In this document: positions 60,272-64,000 of the stretch, in pieces | Position numbering within the stretch: the first letter of the stretch is position 1 | Layout: each line of letters begins with the position of its first letter | NCBI GenBank assembly: GCA_034336665.1 | Contig: CM067572.1 | Span: forward strand, 4,704,286-4,768,285 | Reading direction: 5' to 3' | DNA length: 64,000 bases | Source: Luscinia megarhynchos | Lineage: Eukaryota > Chordata > Aves > Passeriformes > Turdidae | The notes under the pieces: generated by a model | Database searches by the model: none | The model's input: only the letters and a program-made list of their open reading frames with translations | What the model was told of the DNA's origin: nothing | Position numbers and translations under genes: made by a program

Positions 60272-60340
60272 TTCCCATTAAATTCAACGGGGCAGTTGTC
60301 AGCTGATATAAATCAGTGAGTTTATTGATTCAGTGGAGCC
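60272..60340. repeat. possible ancient amniote repeat relic
   Basis: TTCCCATTAAATTCAACGGG followed by CAGCTGATATAAATCAGTGA and ATTGATTCAGTGGAGCC resembles the 'ttgacttcaatgg...gctggtgtaaatcagc...cattgacttcaatggagc' wording of old repeats seen in turtles, crocodilians and birds. It is a third candidate of the kind noted at 39.2 and 42.0 kb. Family name uncertain. Confidence 0.4.
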
Positions 60341-62399
60341 TGTTTGCACAATATAAGGGTTCGGCCCCACTGGGTTTGGGAGCAAATTCTGTAGAACCCA
60401 TTTCGTGTCCATTATATTCATTTTTATTCTGTTCAATATGACTAATTACTGCTGTTCCCTCGGTGTGAATGGACCAAACAGCTCCTGTCAGAGCCTTCTG
60501 CTGGAGTGACTCACTCAGGAGACTGAGGAGCAGTGACAGATCCTGCAGCTGAGCAGGAGTGCCGGGGGGATTTGTTGTCAGGAGCAGCATCACACGTGCA
60601 GGAGAATGCAAGTCACTGCTAAGAGAGCCCTGAGCTGGCTTCTCCTTCCTGACTGTGCTGTGTGCTGCCACAGAGCTCCAGCCTCACTGCAGGCTGTAAA
60701 AGGTCTGCGTGCTGCACAATTAATCTAAATTACGTGTGCCTTTTGGAATGTGTCACACCGCATCATTGGAGCCATCATACAAACAATGACTGCGGTTCAG
60801 GTGGAGTTCACTCCCAAAGCTTCCACTAGCCCTAAGTAAAGAACCTTTAATTTTGTAAGGGAAACAGTGGTACAGACCCCTTTATTGTCTTAGCACAGCT
60901 TACTCTATAAATCCATTTCTCATTTCTTCTCATTCTCTGCAATTCTCAGATTTCCTTATGCTCCCCTGACTCAGGGGAAATATTCATTAGGAAAGCACGT
61001 ACAGTTTCCCTAAGTATATCAAGTTTGAATTGCTGAAGCTGGTGGCTGGCTCCCTTCCACAGAGTTTGTAGGGAATTTTTAAAAGAAAAACCCAACAGCT
61101 GATCATGCAACTAATCCAGATTTTCATTCTTTCATCCTAAGCAAGGAAAAAAAGTGCTGACAGTTGAAGTGTCTCCCTCAATTCCCTTCTGCAGTATATT
61201 ACTGGGGGGCACGATGGTTTCTGCCCCATGCATGCACTGCTCTGGGCTGTGCTGAAGGGTGCATGGTGCTTTCAAAGCCATTCACTCTCCCAGGGCATGA
61301 GCCTCTGTGCCTGGGGGAGTGTTTGACACTTGTCTCTTGGAGCAGCAGTGCTGGAGGGGGAGAATGGAGATGGAGGGTTGGGGTTTGCTCAGGTTGCTCC
61401 TTCCACACCACTGAAGGACAGCTCCACACTGTTGTAATCCCTGCTGGACCATGAGCAGTGAGCTTCCACCCCACATCAGCATTTCTGATGGATGATGTTG
61501 GCTTGAATTTGCATCATTTTTCTCTTTTTTTTAATCTTTTACTTAGAAATATGTATGTTTTCTTTTTCAGTCAGAGCTATTTCACAGGTGAAAAAAAAAA
61601 AAGATAAAGGGGAACCTGGTGGTACAAGGTGACTCATAGTTATAGGTGACTGCAGCTGCACAGACACCACAAAGCAGATTTCAGGCTGCTGCCACACCTG
61701 TGAATGGGCCATGGTTGATAAAGCCTCACTCTCAGGCACTTGGGTTTGGGACAAAAGGCACACAGCTAGGAGATGTGGCCATGGCAGCCCGTGGTAACAA
61801 GGATATTGGGTTCTCATTTCTTGCAAGACAGGGTCTGAATGGTTCTTTTTGTGGCCCTGTGCTGTGGTAACGGTGGTGAACAGCTGAGCTCAAGTGCTGC
61901 TGTTCTAATTCCTTCTCCAGCAGCATTTCCCCATTCCTTTACCACTGCACTGTCTATGCTACCCTGTTGCAGATGTCCTTCCTTCCATCAGATCTCATAG
62001 CTAAGAACAAGAAACCAGAGTGCCACAGAGGTTTGTTTTCTCTGCTGTGGGAGGCAGAGCATCCTTCTCTTTCCCCCGAAACACAAATCCTCCAACTCCA
62101 GCAGTTCAACCACAACCCAGAGCACTAACATTTGGATTTGGAAGCATTTTGCATGCACAGATGGGGCTCCACAAGGTGCAAAGCTGTGAAGAATGTTGTA
62201 AATTGTCGAGTCAGGTTAAATTTAAAAAGTGAAAAGGGGAGGGAAAGAGCAAAACTGAGGGAAATGAAGGGAAAGACTCCAGATGTGGGTCGGATAGGAT
62301 CTGACTGTTCCAAAGTTTCTTCAAGGCAAGCAGGGAAAAGTCAAGTCTTCAGGCAATGTTTTTTGAGAGCTCCAGAGGGGATGAATTAGGGACAGTCTG
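60341..62399. other. unique sequence, no gene seen
   Basis: Mixed-composition sequence with short GC-richer patches (60460-60680 and 61200-61470) and an A12 tract near 61590-61601. Open frames up to 113 codons match nothing known. No gene, RNA gene or mobile element recognised. Confidence 0.45.
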
Positions 62400-62720
62400 T
62401 TTTGGAGGCACATCCTGCCCATGAGATTCATCTGTTGGGGGAAGCTGGAGCCCATCCCACCAAACCTCCTGCACAGCTGTGCGGTGCTGAGGTGATGCTG
62501 GCTTGTGCCCAGCCTCTGGAGCAGGAAGGGTGCAGAGGGAAGGGAGGGATGGATGCTGCCAGGGCCTGCACACCATGCTGGGCTTTGCAGGGCCATGATG
62601 GCAGGGCAGCAGTGACTGCCCTCCACTCTCCCATTGATGGGGTGTGGGCCAGCAGCTCTGCCATGAGGGTGGCACACAAGGACTGGGCAGGTCCCAGGCT
62701 GCTCCTGAGATGAAGGGAGC
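62400..62720. other. GC-rich patch with overlapping open frames
   Basis: The GC-richest few hundred bases of the right half. Frames of 158, 132, 103 and 83 codons overlap on both strands here, which is expected where stops are scarce. None reads like a known protein and CpG is not strikingly high. It may be a diverged repeat or a GC-rich non-coding island. Confidence 0.3.
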
Positions 62721-64000
62721 CCAGGGCTCACCTCTTGCTTTTTCCACAGCTCTGTGTCCCGAATGAAGGTGAAAGTAATTGGTAGTCTTTCCCTCACATC
62801 TCTCTTTAATACTGTAGTAATTCCATTTTAGCCAAGCTGTGTACTTTTATCTTCCTAAGGGATCTCAAACAAGCTTTTAATTTTCAGCAAAACCTTTGGA
62901 GATCACCTCTAAGATCAGAAGCTAATTTTTTTGGTGTTGTGCCTGAGGGAGATGGATTAGGAGGGATTCTGGTCCTGGAGGTTTCGGGAGGGCTCCTCAT
63001 GCCTTGGGTGCTGGAAGATGGTGCACAGCACAGAACATGGTGGGAAGTGCAGCTCTGCTCATTCAGAAAGTTCAGAAATCACTGAAACACGGCTGTAATG
63101 AAGCAATATTGTAAGAAAATAAGAAACAGTGGGCCATGCTATGGACCTGGGTTTCCTCTCACGCTAGGAAAACTCAGTGGACTTGTCTAGTTTCATGACA
63201 GCCGTGATGAGAATTTGTTTCTTCCCTTCCTTCCTTCTCCTGGTGCTGCACTTTTATCTCACAGGTTGGCGTGTTGTGCAAGCATAGGAGCTTGCTTTGG
63301 CTCTGGGCTTGTTGTTTGGTGTCCTTTAGTGAAGCCATAATCCATCCTGCAGTGGGGTTATGGCTCCTGCAGGGAGCCCCAGAATTCCTCCCCAGTCACT
63401 CTGCCCTCTGGTCTGGTGGAGTCTGGGAAGATAAGAAATGTAAATAGGAAATGAATCATGGAGCTCTCAGAGAGATATGAGGTTAGGATAAAACAACAAA
63501 ACAACCCCCTCCACCCAAACCCCCACCCTGCTAAAAAGAAATCCCAAACAAACAAAAAAATTGGAAGAAAACTACAAAAACATTTTGGTTGGTGATGTAC
63601 AGGGGGAGAATATGGTGTTATAAATGTAACTACTATGACTCAGGCAACAGAAGCGGAAGAATTATGTAGAGCAGAAGAGATTTTAAGTTGGAAAAATGTG
63701 ATTGAGTTAAGATGAAGAAAAATTTAGGCTGCATCTCATGAGAAAATAGACTAATTGTGAAATCCTCTACTACACTTAGATCTGAGCCCCTTGGGAAATA
63801 ATGGAAAAGAGTGTTTCTTGGCAGTAGAAGCCCCTAGACAAAACACCAGTGCTTTAGGAATATGTTATGCATAGCTGCAATATAGTTCAGCAGCAGCAAC
63901 CCCATTCCTCCACTAACAGAAAGAAGCAGCTAATTTATCAATAATACCTTTTGTGTTTCACTGCTTCCATATGCCAGAGACTCTGCGGCTGCTGACGGAT
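62721..64000. other. unique sequence, no gene seen
   Basis: Mixed to AT-rich unique sequence running off the window edge. A C- and A-rich low-complexity stretch lies at about 63490-63560. No gene or repeat family recognised. Confidence 0.45.

Noticed and set aside
62321..62797. 158-codon minus-strand frame
   Set aside because: Overlaps equally open frames on both strands in a GC-rich patch and resembles no known protein.

Overview
The window looks like a non-coding stretch of a bird nuclear genome, probably a songbird. It is mostly AT-rich single-copy sequence with short GC-richer islands and few CpG. It carries 3' fragments of CR1 LINEs, the dominant avian retrotransposon, recognisable by their conserved tail blocks and terminal ATTCTRTGAT motif. 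There is also one stretch resembling an avian ERVL-type LTR. I see no bacterial features: no operons, no dense coding, no CRISPR array. I recognise no complete protein-coding gene, rRNA or tRNA. The window is best read as intergenic sequence or the interior of large introns.

Layout. 1-5.28 kb: unique AT-rich sequence with one T26 tract. 5.285-5.93 kb: a striking 21-bp minisatellite of about 31 units that leaves five of six frames open and so creates false long ORFs. 5.9-17.9 kb: unique sequence with one exon-like segment on the minus strand (6759-6906), a short tandem duplication (15.9 kb) and a near-perfect 18-bp inverted repeat (16.5 kb). 17.9-18.6 kb: an old CR1 3' end, then AATAAA followed 16 bp later by an A17 tract. 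18.6-27.8 kb: unique sequence with conserved-element-like blocks and one promoter-like island (26.6-26.87 kb). 27.86-28.12 kb: a well-preserved CR1 tail. 28-34.5 kb: unique sequence. 34.56-35.25 kb: the LTR-like segment on the minus strand. 35-46 kb: unique sequence with a small CpG cluster (41.36-41.42 kb) and two possible relics of an ancient amniote repeat. 46.15-46.24 kb: a (GGGAT)17 array able to form G-quadruplexes. 46-64 kb: unique sequence with two more CR1 tails (56.3 and 59.4 kb), a T-rich tract (57.3 kb), a third ancient-repeat relic (60.3 kb) and GC-richer sequence near 62.5 kb.

No genes can be shown to work together here. The exon-like and promoter-like segments are listed at low confidence because they rest on splice-site or motif resemblance alone. 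In about 64 kb read in six frames, such resemblances are expected by chance. No undescribed system is evident; the most checkable items are the minisatellite, the G-rich array, the exon candidate, the inverted repeat and the promoter-like island.
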